The notes under the pieces were generated by a model. It did no database searches. It saw only the letters and a program-made list of their open reading frames with translations, and was not told the DNA's origin. A program made the translations under genes and the position numbers. Source: Laburnicola sp. R22_1 (taxonomy: Eukaryota > Ascomycota > Dothideomycetes > Pleosporales > Didymosphaeriaceae). Taken from it: 64,000 nt of DNA. The DNA is taken from contig JACONQ010000002.1 of assembly GCA_014281115.1 (NCBI GenBank), positions 806,001 through 870,000 of the forward strand, given 5' to 3'. Shown piece by piece: positions 22,854-34,800 of the stretch; the first letter of the stretch is position 1, and every line of letters begins with the position of its first letter.

Positions 22854-23275
22854 GTTTTCGATGTTTGATTGTGGACCGAGCCCGCCCCGCCCGGGTGCAG
22901 GTGGTGTACCGATCACGTGCCACGCTAGTCAAGATACCGAGGCTCATGCCCTCGATGTAGGACGTTACACATGTACTTTTAAACTCAACTTTGCCGCCTG
23001 TTCTTGATTATTGCGCGCTTGTTTCCCTTTGTTCACTGCTCTCTCCATCCACTCCCAAGTTCATCCGTTCTATACGCTATTTTCGCGTGCCCCACCTCTA
23101 CCTTCCGCCTTTTGTATAGACACCACACTACACCGCCACATTCACTACACCGCCACATTCACTACACCGCCACATTCACTACACCGCCACATTACACTAC
23201 ACTGCATCACATTATACTACTACTCTACACTACACTCACGCCTAAGTCTACACCTACACCTGCACTTACCTCCCC
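22854..23275. promoter_or_regulatory. divergent region between C2H2 pseudogene and hydrolase gene
   Basis: It is pyrimidine-rich towards the hydrolase start and contains four tandem 17-bp repeats. No coding frame is supported. It would hold the former promoter of the C2H2 gene and the promoter and leader of the hydrolase. Confidence 0.5.
23126..23193. repeat. four perfect tandem 17-bp repeats
   Basis: The unit CACTACACCGCCACATT occurs four times end to end without a mismatch (23126, 23143, 23160, 23177), followed by degenerate ACTACACT-like sequence. It lies about 80 bases before the hydrolase ATG, probably in the transcribed leader. Confidence 0.95.
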
Positions 23276-24736
23276 ATGGACTCCTCCCCCTCCGCCCTCC
23301 TAAAACTCCTCCTCCCCAAAACCCCCCTTATCCTCAAAACCGCCCTAACCCATACCCTCTCCATAACCCACACCTCCTCAAAATGGGATCTCCGCACCGA
23401 ACTCACCATCAAAGTCCTGCGCGACATGCTCGGCCCCAATCACCCCCCGTCCCCTATCTCCAAACTGCAGCGCCTCACAACCAAAGACCAAGGCGTCAAG
23501 GGCAAAATCTGGGTCTGTAAAGTCCGTCTGGACCCTCCGGGCGAAGACGACGCTCGACAGACAGTGTTCAATGCCGTGCTGGAAATGGGGACCGGGGCGG
23601 AGAAGTGGGATCGCTGTGAAGCTCTGGGTATGCAGGGGGAATGGACGGGCGGGAGGGCAGGCGTGAGCAACTCGGAGAGCGAACCAGAGGGTATGAGCGA
23701 GACGGAGAAATACGCCGCCTTGATGGCAGAGACGAGGAGGAAAACTACCATCCTGTATTTCCACGGCGGAGCCATGTACCTCCTCGACCCAGCGACATAC
23801 CGCCACATCACGGGACGCATTGCGCGCTTGACGGGCGGCAGAGTCTTCAGCGTGCGGTACCGCCTCGCGCCGCAGAATCCGTTTCCCGCTGCCCTCCTCG
23901 ACGCGTTTATAAGCTATCTCTCGTTGCTGTATCCCCCTCCAGGCGCACCGCACGACCCCGTCCCAGCATCCGAAATCGTATTCGGCGGCGACTCCGCAGG
24001 CGGCATGCTCTGCACCGCGCTCCTGCAACTGCTCTTGCACCTGCGCAGAAGCCACCAGGACGACGCCTCCGGCCTCCCAAAAGTACGCTGGTACGGCACC
24101 GACGTCGAAATCCCGCTACCCGCTGGCCTCGCGCTGAGCAGCCCCTGGCTCGACGTAACGCGCAGTCTGCCCTCCATCGAATCCCTCGCTCACTACGACT
24201 ACCTGCCTCCCCCCTCGCACACCCAAGGCCAGAGGTACCCGCCCGACTCTGCCTGGCCCGCCAACCCCCCTCGTGCAGATTTATACTGCGAGGCCTCGGC
24301 GCTCCTGCACCCGCTTGTATCTCCCCTCGCGGCGCCAGATTGGACCGGCGCGCCGCCCGTGTTCTTTGGTCTGGGGCAGGAAATGCTGCGTGATGAGGAC
24401 GCGCTACTCGCCAAACGGTTGCATGCGCAGAAGTGCGTAGTGCGCTGGCGCGAATTCGAAGCTATGCCGCATTGTTTTGCGCTGCTGCTTGATGCGCTGC
24501 CTGCGTCGAGGGTGTTTTTTGAGGAGTTTGCCAAGTTTTGCAATGAGGTTGTCGAGGGGAAAGTGACGGAGAGCTCGGCGGAGACAGTATTGGCGAAGAC
24601 GTTGAAGAGGGAGGGGGTGGAGTTGGAGGGGGTGACGGAACTGGGGGATGAGGAGGTTGCGAGGTTGATGAGGGAGGGGTTGGAAAGGATTGAGAAGAAG
24701 CATGGGGCTATTACGGAGACGAGGCCGATGTTGTGA
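23276..24736 (+). CDS. alpha/beta hydrolase fold-3 protein (HSL-type esterase/lipase)
   Basis: A single uninterrupted exon encodes 486 residues. The oxyanion-hole motif HGG is in ILYFHGGAMYLLD (about 160-172). The nucleophile elbow GDSAGG is at about 240 (FGGDSAGGMLC). A C-terminal AMPHCF segment supplies the likely catalytic His, preceded by acidic residues (RDEDALL) that may complete the triad. These features define the hormone-sensitive-lipase-like group of esterases that act on short acyl or aryl esters. There is no signal peptide. The N-terminus contains a hydrophobic, Leu/Pro-rich stretch that could attach to membranes. Relatives in fungi include steryl-acetyl hydrolases (Say1 type), which fits the length, but substrate cannot be read from sequence. 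The start was chosen as the first ATG, 83 bases after the 17-bp repeats. Confidence 0.85.
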   Translation: MDSSPSALLKLLLPKTPLILKTALTHTLSITHTSSKWDLRTELTIKVLRDMLGPNHPPSPISKLQRLTTKDQGVKGKIWVCKVRLDPPGEDDARQTVFNAVLEMGTGAEKWDRCEALGMQGEWTGGRAGVSNSESEPEGMSETEKYAALMAETRRKTTILYFHGGAMYLLDPATYRHITGRIARLTGGRVFSVRYRLAPQNPFPAALLDAFISYLSLLYPPPGAPHDPVPASEIVFGGDSAGGMLCTALLQLLLHLRRSHQDDASGLPKVRWYGTDVEIPLPAGLALSSPWLDVTRSLPSIESLAHYDYLPPPSHTQGQRYPPDSAWPANPPRADLYCEASALLHPLVSPLAAPDWTGAPPVFFGLGQEMLRDEDALLAKRLHAQKCVVRWREFEAMPHCFALLLDALPASRVFFEEFAKFCNEVVEGKVTESSAETVLAKTLKREGVELEGVTELGDEEVARLMREGLERIEKKHGAITETRPML

Positions 24737-24948
24737 GCGTTTGATAGATGGATATATATGGTGGGTGGTGGGAAGAAGCCTGTAGTACATATATACCCAT
24801 AGACACATGCGCATCTAGTATAAATCTGCACTTTCCAGTTGGATTATTGTTACAACAAAGTACAGCATTGGTATCATACCGTAATCCACACCCTATGCTA
24901 TTCCACGCAATCCAACCCACCAAAAGCCATCATAACAACAACGAAATA

Positions 24949-26447
24949 CTACCTACCCCTCATCCCACCCCCAGACCTTCTCCGAATCAACCCCGCCCTC
25001 TCAACACTACTCTCCATACTCGTCCCCATCCCCGAATCCGTCATTCCACCCCTACCCTGGCCCCTACCCCCACCCCCAATCACCCCGGACCCGGACACCT
25101 CCATCAAAAAATCATCCTCTTCATCATCCGCCTCCGCCTCCTCTTTGACCGGAATATCCTCCAGCCTCACATCCTCCGTCTCGCTCTCCACCTTCGGCGC
25201 CGCATACCGCAGCGGCTGATGCTGCGACAACGTCGGAAACGTGTGACTCGTATCGCTCATCGGCGTCTGCGGGCGCGACTCCACGCCCTCCTCCGTCTTA
25301 GGCGTCGTATCTCCCTCATTTTCCAGCTTGATTTCCTCCTGGCCACCAGCTGCGGGCGTATCCTCAGTCTTCGAACCACCGCCGAGGCAGAAAGCAAAAA
25401 GCGCCCAAGTAAGCAGCACAACGCCCATTTCGACAGCCCAAAAGACACCGATAAACACCGCCGCGCTGCTAATCCAGTACGTATACATGACCCAGCGGAG
25501 GCCCTCCAGCCGAGCCACAACCCGCACCCCAACACTGTACACCTCGAGCGGCGCGCCAGATCGCACCTCGACCCTAACATCGCTAGGAACATTGCGCCAC
25601 CCCTTGTCAAACTGCACACCCTCCATGACACCCACTTCCACCGTCTCGCTCTCCAGCCCAAACCCCAACACATACAGCGGAAGCCGGAGAAAGCGATACG
25701 CATACTCCGTCATCCAGCTCCGATACGTAAGAATAGCCGGGCGTCTACTCCTTGCCAGAACAACCCGTTTCTCCGCCCCCGTCGTCGGGGACGACGAGAC
25801 ACTCTCCTTCTCCATCCCCGCCCTAGCCCCCTGCGAAAAATCCTCTACATCCCAGTCCTCTTCCCAACCCAACACGCGCTTGACGCCCCCGCCTTTCGTC
25901 CCGGGACCCCGCATCTCAACGCCCACCATCCAGTTCCCCGCGCGCAAATTGCGCTCGCTGCGCGGCATCGTTATCGCGACGCTGACATCGTATTTCTGCC
26001 GCGCCACCAGGCCGTCGATCTTCGCGATACCGTAGGGATGCTTCACCACAGGGGGGATGTAGTGCGGAGGGGATGGCGGGACCGAGAGCGCATGCTCGTA
26101 TTGGAGGTAGATGGGGACGGAGACGCCGCGGACAGGGATGTAAGCGTAGTAGAAGGACGTGTACGCTATGACGGCTGTGGCGAAGAGGATCGAGGATGTG
26201 AGCAGGAGGAGCGCGGTTCGGAGGTAGGTTCGTAGGAGAGTTGGAGAGGTGGCTATGCGGAGGGGCGCGAGGAACGTGTACTGTATGCCTGTTAGTCGAT
26301 GCTTTAGTCGATGCTTTTCACGATGCTGAACGCGCATCGCACGCGTGGGGTAACAGTCTCCGAAATCCTAGGTGAGGGCTAATGGCCTACTTTGACGAAT
26401 TCATAAGCTGTCCGAGAGAGACTGAGATCATCCTCTGGATTTCTCAT
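24949..26447 (-). CDS. seipin, lipid-droplet assembly protein
   Basis: Two exons (26447-26391 and 26280-24949) give 462 residues. A short first exon (MRNPEDDLSLSRTAYEFVK) is joined to YTFLAPLRIATSP across a 110-base intron with a CTAAC branch site. The first membrane helix is at about 38-63 (ALLLLTSSILFATAVIAYTS). The conserved luminal domain follows (GVSVPIYLQYEHAL, YDVSVAITMPRSERNL, GNWMVGVEMRG, RPAILTYRSWMTEYAYR). The second helix is at about 290-320. The cytosolic tail of about 130 residues is acidic and low in complexity. Seipin forms rings in the ER at lipid-droplet contact sites and controls droplet growth. An alternative start at 26337 would skip exon 1 but gives an unlike, His/Arg-rich leader. 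The tail is long compared with yeast Sei1. Confidence 0.85.
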
Positions 26448-27399
26448 CGCTGTTTAGCGGACTGCGCTGCAACGGTTGCGCTGTGGGGTTTGTGGTCGCG
26501 AATATTCGTTCACATGCGACTGTTTGACAACAAGTGACGTCGTTGGCGAAGGAGCTTGGGCCTCCGACAAGGGTCGCTCAGACCACCTATCCAAGCCCCC
26601 GCCAAGTCACCAAGAGATCACAGCGCACAGACGGGGCTGATGCAGGTACCTTTGTGCATCATAGTCAGGTCGTATACTATCACGGCTGTTATACGTTTTC
26701 CAAATCGACGCATCTAGAATGATCGTTTTATTGCTAGGAAACATCCATCGATACTCCTACATTGACCCACATTGCCACAGAAAAAGGAAAGATTCCCCCG
26801 CCCAAAAAGTGCCTCACCACCAACAACCAACATCTGCAAGAAGATGCAAGACGGTGGAAGAGGATGATGCATGATAAGCGCCGAACCGCCCTCGCCAATC
26901 AAGACCCTGCCAAGCCGCACGCCGTGGAGAAAACGCCAGGGAAGTGTCCCCGCCCACCATCCCACGTCCAAAACGACATAGGGTATCATTCCGATGCCTC
27001 TTAATCCTAATCTAGGAAGAAAAACGGCACGTGAAGCGCATAACAAAAGAAACAGTACCAAGTAACAAGGGGAAGGGGGAATCAAACGCAAGGAGAGAAA
27101 CTTACTGTAGAAGATAAACCAAGTGAAAGTTTTCGAGAACATTTGCAGTCTCTACTTTTCCGGGCGTACGGAAATGGCCGGGAAACTTTTGGTAACCATG
27201 CAATGCATAACCAATCGTGGAATTAACGACAAGTCATAAAGGACAACCAAGAAAGATAGGCCGTGGGTATCATAAGATCGTGTGGCAATCTCCCATTGAG
27301 ATCTCCAAAATTTTCCATAGTCCACCTATGCTCAGAGTTCGCTGAGAGCAACGCACTGAACTAGCTGGAGAGGCCGAGGACGACGAGGCGCCCACGTTA
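26448..27399. other. intergenic, seipin promoter and 3' region of next gene
   Basis: It contains no supported coding sequence. A 142-codon minus-strand frame (26714-27142) has biased composition (runs of Leu, Phe, Gly) and no family pattern, so I treat it as chance. Confidence 0.55.
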
Positions 27400-29803
27400 T
27401 TAAGTGAAGGTGCCCATTTTAGGGGCACGAGGAGGAGGGTTCATGAGCGAGCTGTTGAGTCGTGAGGAGGCCTTAGTCACGCCATTGAGGGGAGACCCGG
27501 CGTTACCCATGGGCGAGCTTGCTTGGAAAGGCGACTTGGCTTGGAAAGGCGACTTGGCGGCCCTCTTTGACGATGATCGTTTGCGGAGCGGAGTCATCAA
27601 GGTCTCAGCTGACTTTCCAGATCTGACCGGTCGAGAAACGGAGGCACGGATGGTGGGGTCCGAAGGAAGTTGAGCAATATCGCGGTAACGATTTTGATTG
27701 TTGCGGAAGGCAGTTACAACTCCCCGGTCGAAATGCTGGAGCATCGCATCGGACGTGGACCTCCTTCGGTTGCTGGGTGTCTCAATCAGGGGTGTCGGCT
27801 GAGCAGGAGTCGAATCGCTCATTGCCATTATTGAGACTGCTGGTGTGGCGGGAGTGTCTGTCTCTTCATCCTCTTGCTCCACGTCGGTTTCATCCACGTC
27901 TGAACCGAAATCCATAAAATCGGCAATATTGAGATCGTCCTCGAAGTCTTCGTCCTCATCATCGTCTTCATCGATGAATGCACCATTCGCTCCAATACTG
28001 ACAAAAGGATAGAAAGCCTCGGGAGGACCAATGCTATCGGCGCCGAAGAAGTAATCATTGGAAGGTACTGATCCAAAAATACCCGTGAGCATGATGTCGG
28101 TAGTGAATGGATTGTTGAAGACCTCGTTGCTGACTTCGCTATCTGAAGCATTGAACTGTGCCAACGAGTTGCGCGGGCTATCATTAGCGTTGCTTGTGGA
28201 GCTACTTTGTGCACCGATTGACGGAATCCAGGAGACCATCGGAGTACGGGGGCGGTAGAAAGTAAGCCTCTTGGTGGTGCGATTGGTAACCGCGATGGCT
28301 TTGCTTCTGTCGTCGTGGATAAAAACACCACGGGTAGGAGGGATAGCGCGGCCAGTGGGTCTAGAAGATCGCTCGAAAGCCTTGGGACTAGATACCCTGG
28401 AGGCTGGTGCCGAAGAAGGCTGACGCAACACCGACTTTTTCTGCAGCGGCGTTTGTGGATGAGTATCTGAGTCAGAATCGTACTCATCGGTTGTGTCACC
28501 CATATCAGCTAGAATCTCGAATTAGCCATCAACGCGGCGCACACACAGGATAAACCGTACATTCATAGCCACTAGAGCCTGGATCTGATGACTCATCGAC
28601 CTCACCGGCGCGGTTGAGGGCACTCTGGTGCAGCTCATCTTGGCCAAAGTCCCAGAAGGACATCTCAGACGCAGGAGAGTCGAAGTCCCCGTTGTCCTCA
28701 TCATGATCATTCTCTAGCAGCTGGGACAGGCTTGCAGGAAGTTTATCCTGATCCAGAAACAGATCAGGATAAAGGGAGCTGTCCAGTTCGGAGGAAGAGG
28801 TGCTAGAGCTGTCCGACATTTGGATTTCATCATCGAAACGAACATGTTTGGTAGAACTATCAGAGAATTTCCTCTTTGTCCCTACCTCGGGAGAAGGTGG
28901 TAGGGGGGGTGGTTCGAAGAATCCAGCAAAGCCAATGTCAGCATGATTGATGCCATAGTCATCGCCGAGCGGGGCAGTGAAATCGAATATGTTGTCACTG
29001 GCGAGGCTGTCAAGACTTAATCGACGTGCATCGTTAAATTGATGAATGAAGGCAGTAGGTTGGTGCTCCTCCTCCTGGATAATGAAGTTTTCTTCTTGTT
29101 GCTCCAGTTCTTCTATTCCAGAATCATCGTCCTCGGGTACAAGATTGACACCACTGTAGTCTTCGTCATCAGTCTCAATGGCATCCTCATGCCCATTCAT
29201 GGTCTCGTTAGCATTTTCTTTATACTTCAACAGCGGCTTGAAAGTGTTGCTGCTGAAGTTGCTGTTGCTGAGCTTCCGCGCAATCTTGCGTCGGGGAAAC
29301 CCGTGGTTATCAGATTCATCGTCACCGAACAACAGGGAGGTGTTGGAGACGTTGCTAAAGGTGCGTTTCTTGTCACTCGTGAGAAAACTTTTCACCATAT
29401 TCTTGCTGGCTTGAGGCCCCGTCTCGTGGCAAGCAGAGTCGTCTTCTGCCTGAGACTCATTTTCGTCAACAGGCGGCTCGATGCGGATGGCAGGACGTTT
29501 GCCTTTGCCCTTGCCACGGCCACGAGACGGGGCAAACGTGTCTGGGTCATCTTTTTGCTCGTCTTGAGCAGCACTACTGTCTTCTTCGTCATCGTCCTCG
29601 GCGGAAGCTTCATCGCCGGTGGTCTGGCCGCTGCCTCGACCGCCAGCCTGACCGGTAGCTTTCGGAGTTGCATCGTCGGAGGAGGCGGAGCGCTGGTCAC
29701 TGTTGCGTGGGGCAGTGGGCGCCTCGTACACAAGCTTGTGATGGTGCAAATGCTTGCCGCCTAGTTCAGCCATGACGGCTCGAGAATGAATGGAGTGTGC
29801 CAT
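27400..29803 (-). CDS. acidic, largely disordered fungal protein, function unknown
   Basis: Two exons (29803-28561 and 28508-27400) with a 52-base intron give about 783 residues. The N-terminal third is Ser/Asp/Glu-rich with a basic GRGKGKGKRP patch that resembles an AT-hook or nuclear signal. The middle has acidic blocks and a short hydrophobic segment (NIFDFTAPLGDDYGINHAD). The C-terminal part has a conserved-looking core (RPTGRAIPPTRGVFIHDDR, RLTFYRPRTPMVSWIPSIG) and a duplicated KSPFQA motif. Such composition is common in chromatin or transcription-associated proteins, but no domain is recognisable. An alternative start is the ATG at 29773 (MAELGGKHLHHHKL). Nuclear location is an inference from basic patches and acidity only. 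Confidence 0.7.
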
Positions 29804-31809
29804 TATAGTCGCTCAGTGTTGGTCTCGCTTCGGGTAGGCCAGGTAGCGTGTAACTTTGGCTCGCGGGGCCGTGGAGAACGGAGGGTGAGGAGGGTGAGGG
29901 TGAGGTTGCGGAGAGCGGTCGGGCGGTTCGGAAAGGGAGGAGAGCAGCGTTCGGTCGGGTGATATGTGGTGTACTGGTTGCAAGGCTCTCAACTATGCTG
30001 AGCCTTGATAGGTGTCGATTGTCTGGTGAACAGGCCAACAGAACTGACAATGTTTGGTGGGCAACGCAGGCCGGACGACGGATCAATCTGGGAGACGAGC
30101 GCGAGCACAGGTGCACACGTGATCGTGGATTGTATCGTCGTTGAGGTGTTGAAATACTCGCGAGCTGGCCGGCTGAGCGACCCACAGAGTGTGTGGGCCG
30201 CCCAGTGGGAATTTAGAGCTCAGCGATTGCCTGCGGCATTGTCTCGACGAAGATGCGGTTATGGATAGTGCTGTGTGTGTCTCTGTGGAATATGGCGACT
30301 TCGTTGTCTCTGGGTGGTCTGGAGGGCAAGAGGGGACCGGTGGCAGTGAGGCACGCTGCCCATGGTGGACAAATTTTGGGAAATCTTGGCGCGTCTAGCC
30401 GATCCGGGACGCGCTAACTAGCGGTGAGAAGCGGCAGGGGGGCCCATGGCCGTGATGGTTCGAGCCGGCCCCGCAACCAACGACAGCGTCTGACGCCCGA
30501 CTACTGGTGTTGCCTGGCGATGAGTCTTCACAGCGATGAGTCGCAATCCGCGGGCAGCAGCATTGCCAGCCGCGGCGCACGCTCTTTGCAGCTTGAGGCC
30601 GCTGTGAAGATTTCGCGCTGTCGTGTGCGCCCCCTCGAGTTGGGCTCTGCTCCGTGTCACATCCAACATCCAAAACGCACTGGTATGCCACGGGCTAAAT
30701 CGAGCGCCGGGCTGCAGAGCGCGCCCCAATTGGCGCCTCTCCAAACATCAGCGCCATGCCTCCCCGGCAGGATCCCCGGCAGGAACAGGCCGCATGCATT
30801 GCATCGTAGATGGCCTCGCTCGGACTGCCTGCTGCCTGTGTAGAAGTGCTCCCCGCGTTGTCATAGCTAATCTACCACCACGACAATCGCACCCGCCATC
30901 GCAGCTTTCGAGTGCTAGACACAGGACGTCTCCTTGTGGCCCTGGCCCTGGACGGCGGGCGTTGCCCCTCCACTTCCAGACACCAGTCGATGGACGTCGA
31001 GATTGGGCGCCGGCATCGCATCCAGAGAAAAGGGCGGTGAAGAAGCGGTGCACACGCAGCCGAGCCAGATGCGTACAGCAGCGGCCCGTCGCGGACGTCT
31101 CCAAGCCTGACGAGCCGTGGCGTCGTAGGAGGTATATAGCCTCTCGCGCGCGCCCGCCACCCGGAGGCGCACTCGTGAGTCAAACTTTGCTGCTGGCTGT
31201 ATGTCGTCGAGGAGCGCTGGCACCGGTGCTACACAGTACGCGCATGCATGGCCGCAGTCGCACGAGGCTCTCATCAGTCTCTGCGTGCTGCCATGCCCAC
31301 ATGCGAGCCGTTGAGGCTCCACTTGTCACCCTTGTTGCTGGTTGGTCTCGCATGCAACTCCAGCTGCTGTCGCTGGCGGATACAAAGAGGATTTCCGACG
31401 TGTCACGTAAACCCTGTGCCCGTAAACCCTGTGCCTGATTGGGCAGGTGGCCTTGTGCCACTTCTAACATTCACCATCGATTCGTCGAGCCATCCGCAGC
31501 TGCCGACTTCTGCAGCAATTCTACGGACAACCCGGCTAGAGAGTGACGGTGCAGCCACCGTTGCAAGCTTCTGCACGCTCGACACTTCTTCGAGTTGGTA
31601 CCACCAGCGTCTTGACCACTCCGGGGCAATCGGCAGCTGTCGAGGAGTCCGGACTATACGCTGGAGTTGAGACCGTAGCTTCATCACTCATCGAAGGTAT
31701 GCAAGTGGAAACGAGAAAATGTTCTGTCGCTCACAAACTTTTTACCAAATTTTACATGGAGAGCCCGGTGGGCTAAGACTGGAGCACGATGCCGGACCCG
31801 GCCCTTCCC
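29804..31809. other. 2-kb gene-free, GC-rich interval
   Basis: Open frames are present on both strands but overlap each other, are Arg/Ala/Pro-rich and have no recognisable pattern. A perfect 15-bp tandem pair (CGTAAACCCTGTGCC at 31406-31420 and 31421-31435) lies in it. It may hold the long leader of the acidic-protein gene and a non-coding transcript, but nothing in the sequence proves this. Confidence 0.5.
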
Positions 31810-34800
31810 TTATAATCCTGGCCCATCCTCCCACAAACGAAGCGTCGTTCTTGGCGCCGGCGGAGCCTCAAGCTCTGCTAGTTCTGCAAGACTGCCCAGG
31901 TCTCGGATGATGTCCTCGTAGTCGAATCCCATGTAGTACAGCATTCTTGCCGCCCACTTCAGCGTCTCGCCCACTTCAGCGCGCTTCCTTGTAGACACTA
32001 TGTCGCCTTCAATCTCTTCTCGCTCTTGCTGCGCCTTTCGCAGAATGGCCCAGATCGTTTGTCGGTTGGGATGTATTCGTCCCAGCAGGATGAGCTTGGC
32101 CCCAGAAGCCTGATGGATTTCAATGTTTGCTGGACGGCTTTCGTACTCCTCTCCTTTGTCCACGCGGAATATTGGCATGGCAGGCAAGCCTCCAGGGGCC
32201 CGATAGGGCTCGAATGTCCGTGGAGGCTTGTAGCACCACATGTCCACAACTTCCCTAGCCTTCACACTCCCATAGCCGTCAAGAATTCCACCAAGCACAT
32301 TGTTGAAGTCATCTGTAGAAAGCCTGATGCCCTGGCGCGCCGAGAAGGCAAGGAACTGCGAGCAATACTCTCTCCACTCTTTGTCGATGGTGGAAAGTAT
32401 GGCAAGTATGCAGTACAGTTCGTTCCTTAGATCGAGCAATACTAGATGCTCCAAAGTGAACAGCATATCCTTGAATGCGGTACGGGCGTCTGTCTTCTTG
32501 GTCAAGTCTGCCTCTGTGGTCGATGCAGATAAACGAAGAAGCTCCGCGCCGAATTGTGCCAGTATTTCGGGTTGTAACTGGTAACCAGGTAACTCCAGCA
32601 CGTGATTCTGCATTCCGCGCACCGAGTTCCAGCGATGCAACTTAATCTGACTGCAAAGGAGCGCAGTCAGAAACTCGTGGGGCATACGAGCCGTTCCTAC
32701 AGCGTTGTTCAGGCGACCCGCCTTTTTCACAATTTTTAGTACCAGGTCGTGCTCGCCAGCCATTGTACCGAAACGAATGATTGATGCGGCCATAATCCAT
32801 TCTCCGTACATGTCGGGACGTATCAAAGGGCCGTCCAGATCTTCAGAATACAAGAACCACTGTCCCAGCTCGTACAACTTGGCATCCGTAACTAGATCAA
32901 GGAGTCTGGCAAGCAGCGGCACAGACAGCTGGTTCTCGAAGGCGGGGAACTCGATAGGAGGAAATCGGTTCGTGAACGGCTCGTTGTGATGGAGGGGTAC
33001 AGACTTCAGTTTTTCGAAAAATTGTTCCAACGACACCTGCTTGTTACGGTCCGTGTGTTCTTGGAGCTTCTGTAGAGTGGACATGGCGCCAGAGATATCG
33101 CCATTTTGAACAAAAGATCGCAGTGTCCAATGAAGCAAGCTTAGGGGTACCGTAGAGGGCTCAAAGAAGTAGGGTGGCTCTGAATCTGCCACTGTCAATT
33201 TTGAGGAAGCGTTTACGGCACTGACTTCTGTGCCGAACCCAGACGCCAAGTCCAAAACGCTAAGCAGCAGTTCTGGACGCCTCTCCGGCACAATACTCCC
33301 GCTTTCAACAAGACGCGACATGACCGAGTTCCAAGTCGTAGACCCTAGACTGAGCGAGTTGGTGTCTAACATCTGCTTCAAGACCTTGATCCGTCCCACG
33401 AGATATTCGGGAGTGGTGCCCATAGACCCGACTCCCAGACGCACGTCATTCACAAGCCCATCTACAAAAGCGGTCACAACCTCGCTACTGATTTTCCGTT
33501 GCGTCCGCGCTCGCAGTGCGTCGTCTGGCACAGCTGCTTCGCGTGGTCGGAACAAGCTCCAATTTCGGTCTGCTGCACCCTGCTCCTCTTCAGTCTGGAG
33601 AAGTTCTTTCCAGCTCGTGAGGCCCCAGGGTTCCCCTCCCCGGTGTGAGGCCACTTGCTCTAGGATAGCGGACCCATCCAAAATCCAGCCACCATGAAGA
33701 CAGGACCAGAGCACCAGCTCCAACCACAACTCCGGTGCCACCTCCGTCACGCGCACCTTATATCGTGATCCCGGTATCTCGTGGCCGAGGAAATACGATG
33801 CGTTTAGGCGTTGGGTGGCAGCCTTTACAGAGGCCTCGTGGGCCCTCCATTGCGCATCTGAAAGCGCAGTCAAGATTTGCATGGACAGAACATGCAGCGT
33901 TGGAGGTTGTTGAAGAGCGTGGTTATTGGGAGTTGGTTTGTGTGCGTACACGGATTCTGGTATGAGCCCCATGTGATGCAGGTAGGCTATGATCTCCAGC
34001 ACGCGATGCATAATCATGGCGTGGTCGGGCTGATTGTCGTCCGTCGCTACCAAAATCATTTTGCCCACAGTGCGCCAAAGCTGTCCTAACGCACGCTTGA
34101 TCAATCTATGTCTCGGATTGATAGACTCAGGTATAGATGTAAGTTCATCTAGGCTATGAGTCAATTTGCGAGTCGGCCGGGCTCTTTCCGTCTTGAGGGC
34201 GCTGTTGGTGAGGTCATTGAGAGACGGTGGCTGCCTTTCAGGCCATACTACATTGGCGAACGGCTCAAGCTGCATGGGAGCATGGAGCGACTGCTTTCCG
34301 TCTTTGACAAGTCTCTTCGCCATCCAGATGACCGTGTCCCAGCGTTGCTCTACCAATCCAACATGGCACAGAATGTCGTGAGCATATTGCTGGGCCGCTA
34401 ACACAAACCAGGCAACATCCGCGGGCGTCACCGAGGCAGAGATGTCGGGTTCGCTGGATGGACTCCGTCGAAAATGCGGTGGGAGAAAGCGGTCAATGGC
34501 AAGAAGCCATTGTTCGACGTCGGCGCGCGCATCTGGCCTGGGCAACGGGATAACAGAGCAAAGGTACGGTCTGTACGGCTTTGGCTGGTTCTGCCGGACG
34601 CTCCGGGCGTCTCGATGCTCGGGGGCGGGCTGGACAGGCTCTGCTCCACAGCGTCCGCTGGAGGAGAAGGGGCGACCCGGGCGGCGAGCGCAGGCAGGAA
34701 CGAGATATGCAGGGACAGTGCACGAAGCAGAAGCAGCGGCGGCGGCGCTCGAGGGACGGAATGCCTGTGCCAGCACGCTGCGAAAGCATGTGTGGCCTGC

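Noticed and set aside
8000..23000. A secondary-metabolite or defence cluster in the accessory island
   Set aside because: Apart from transposon genes and one decayed zinc-finger gene there are no biosynthetic or effector-type genes here.
23040..23280. Possible CRISPR-like array in the 17-bp repeats
   Set aside because: Copies are directly adjacent with no spacers, and the genome is eukaryotic; it is a minisatellite.
24748..26235. Long plus-strand open frame of 495 codons
   Set aside because: It is antisense to the seipin gene, is rich in His, Arg and Pro and has no family pattern; the minus-strand protein explains the region.
29039..29764. Plus-strand 241-codon frame with hydrophobic runs
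   Set aside because: Antisense to the acidic disordered protein; the codon bias of the acidic repeats creates Leu/Val-rich shadows.
30395..31670. Overlapping frames on both strands in the GC-rich interval
   Set aside because: High GC lowers stop frequency; all are Arg/Ala/Pro-rich, overlap in many phases and share no pattern with known proteins.
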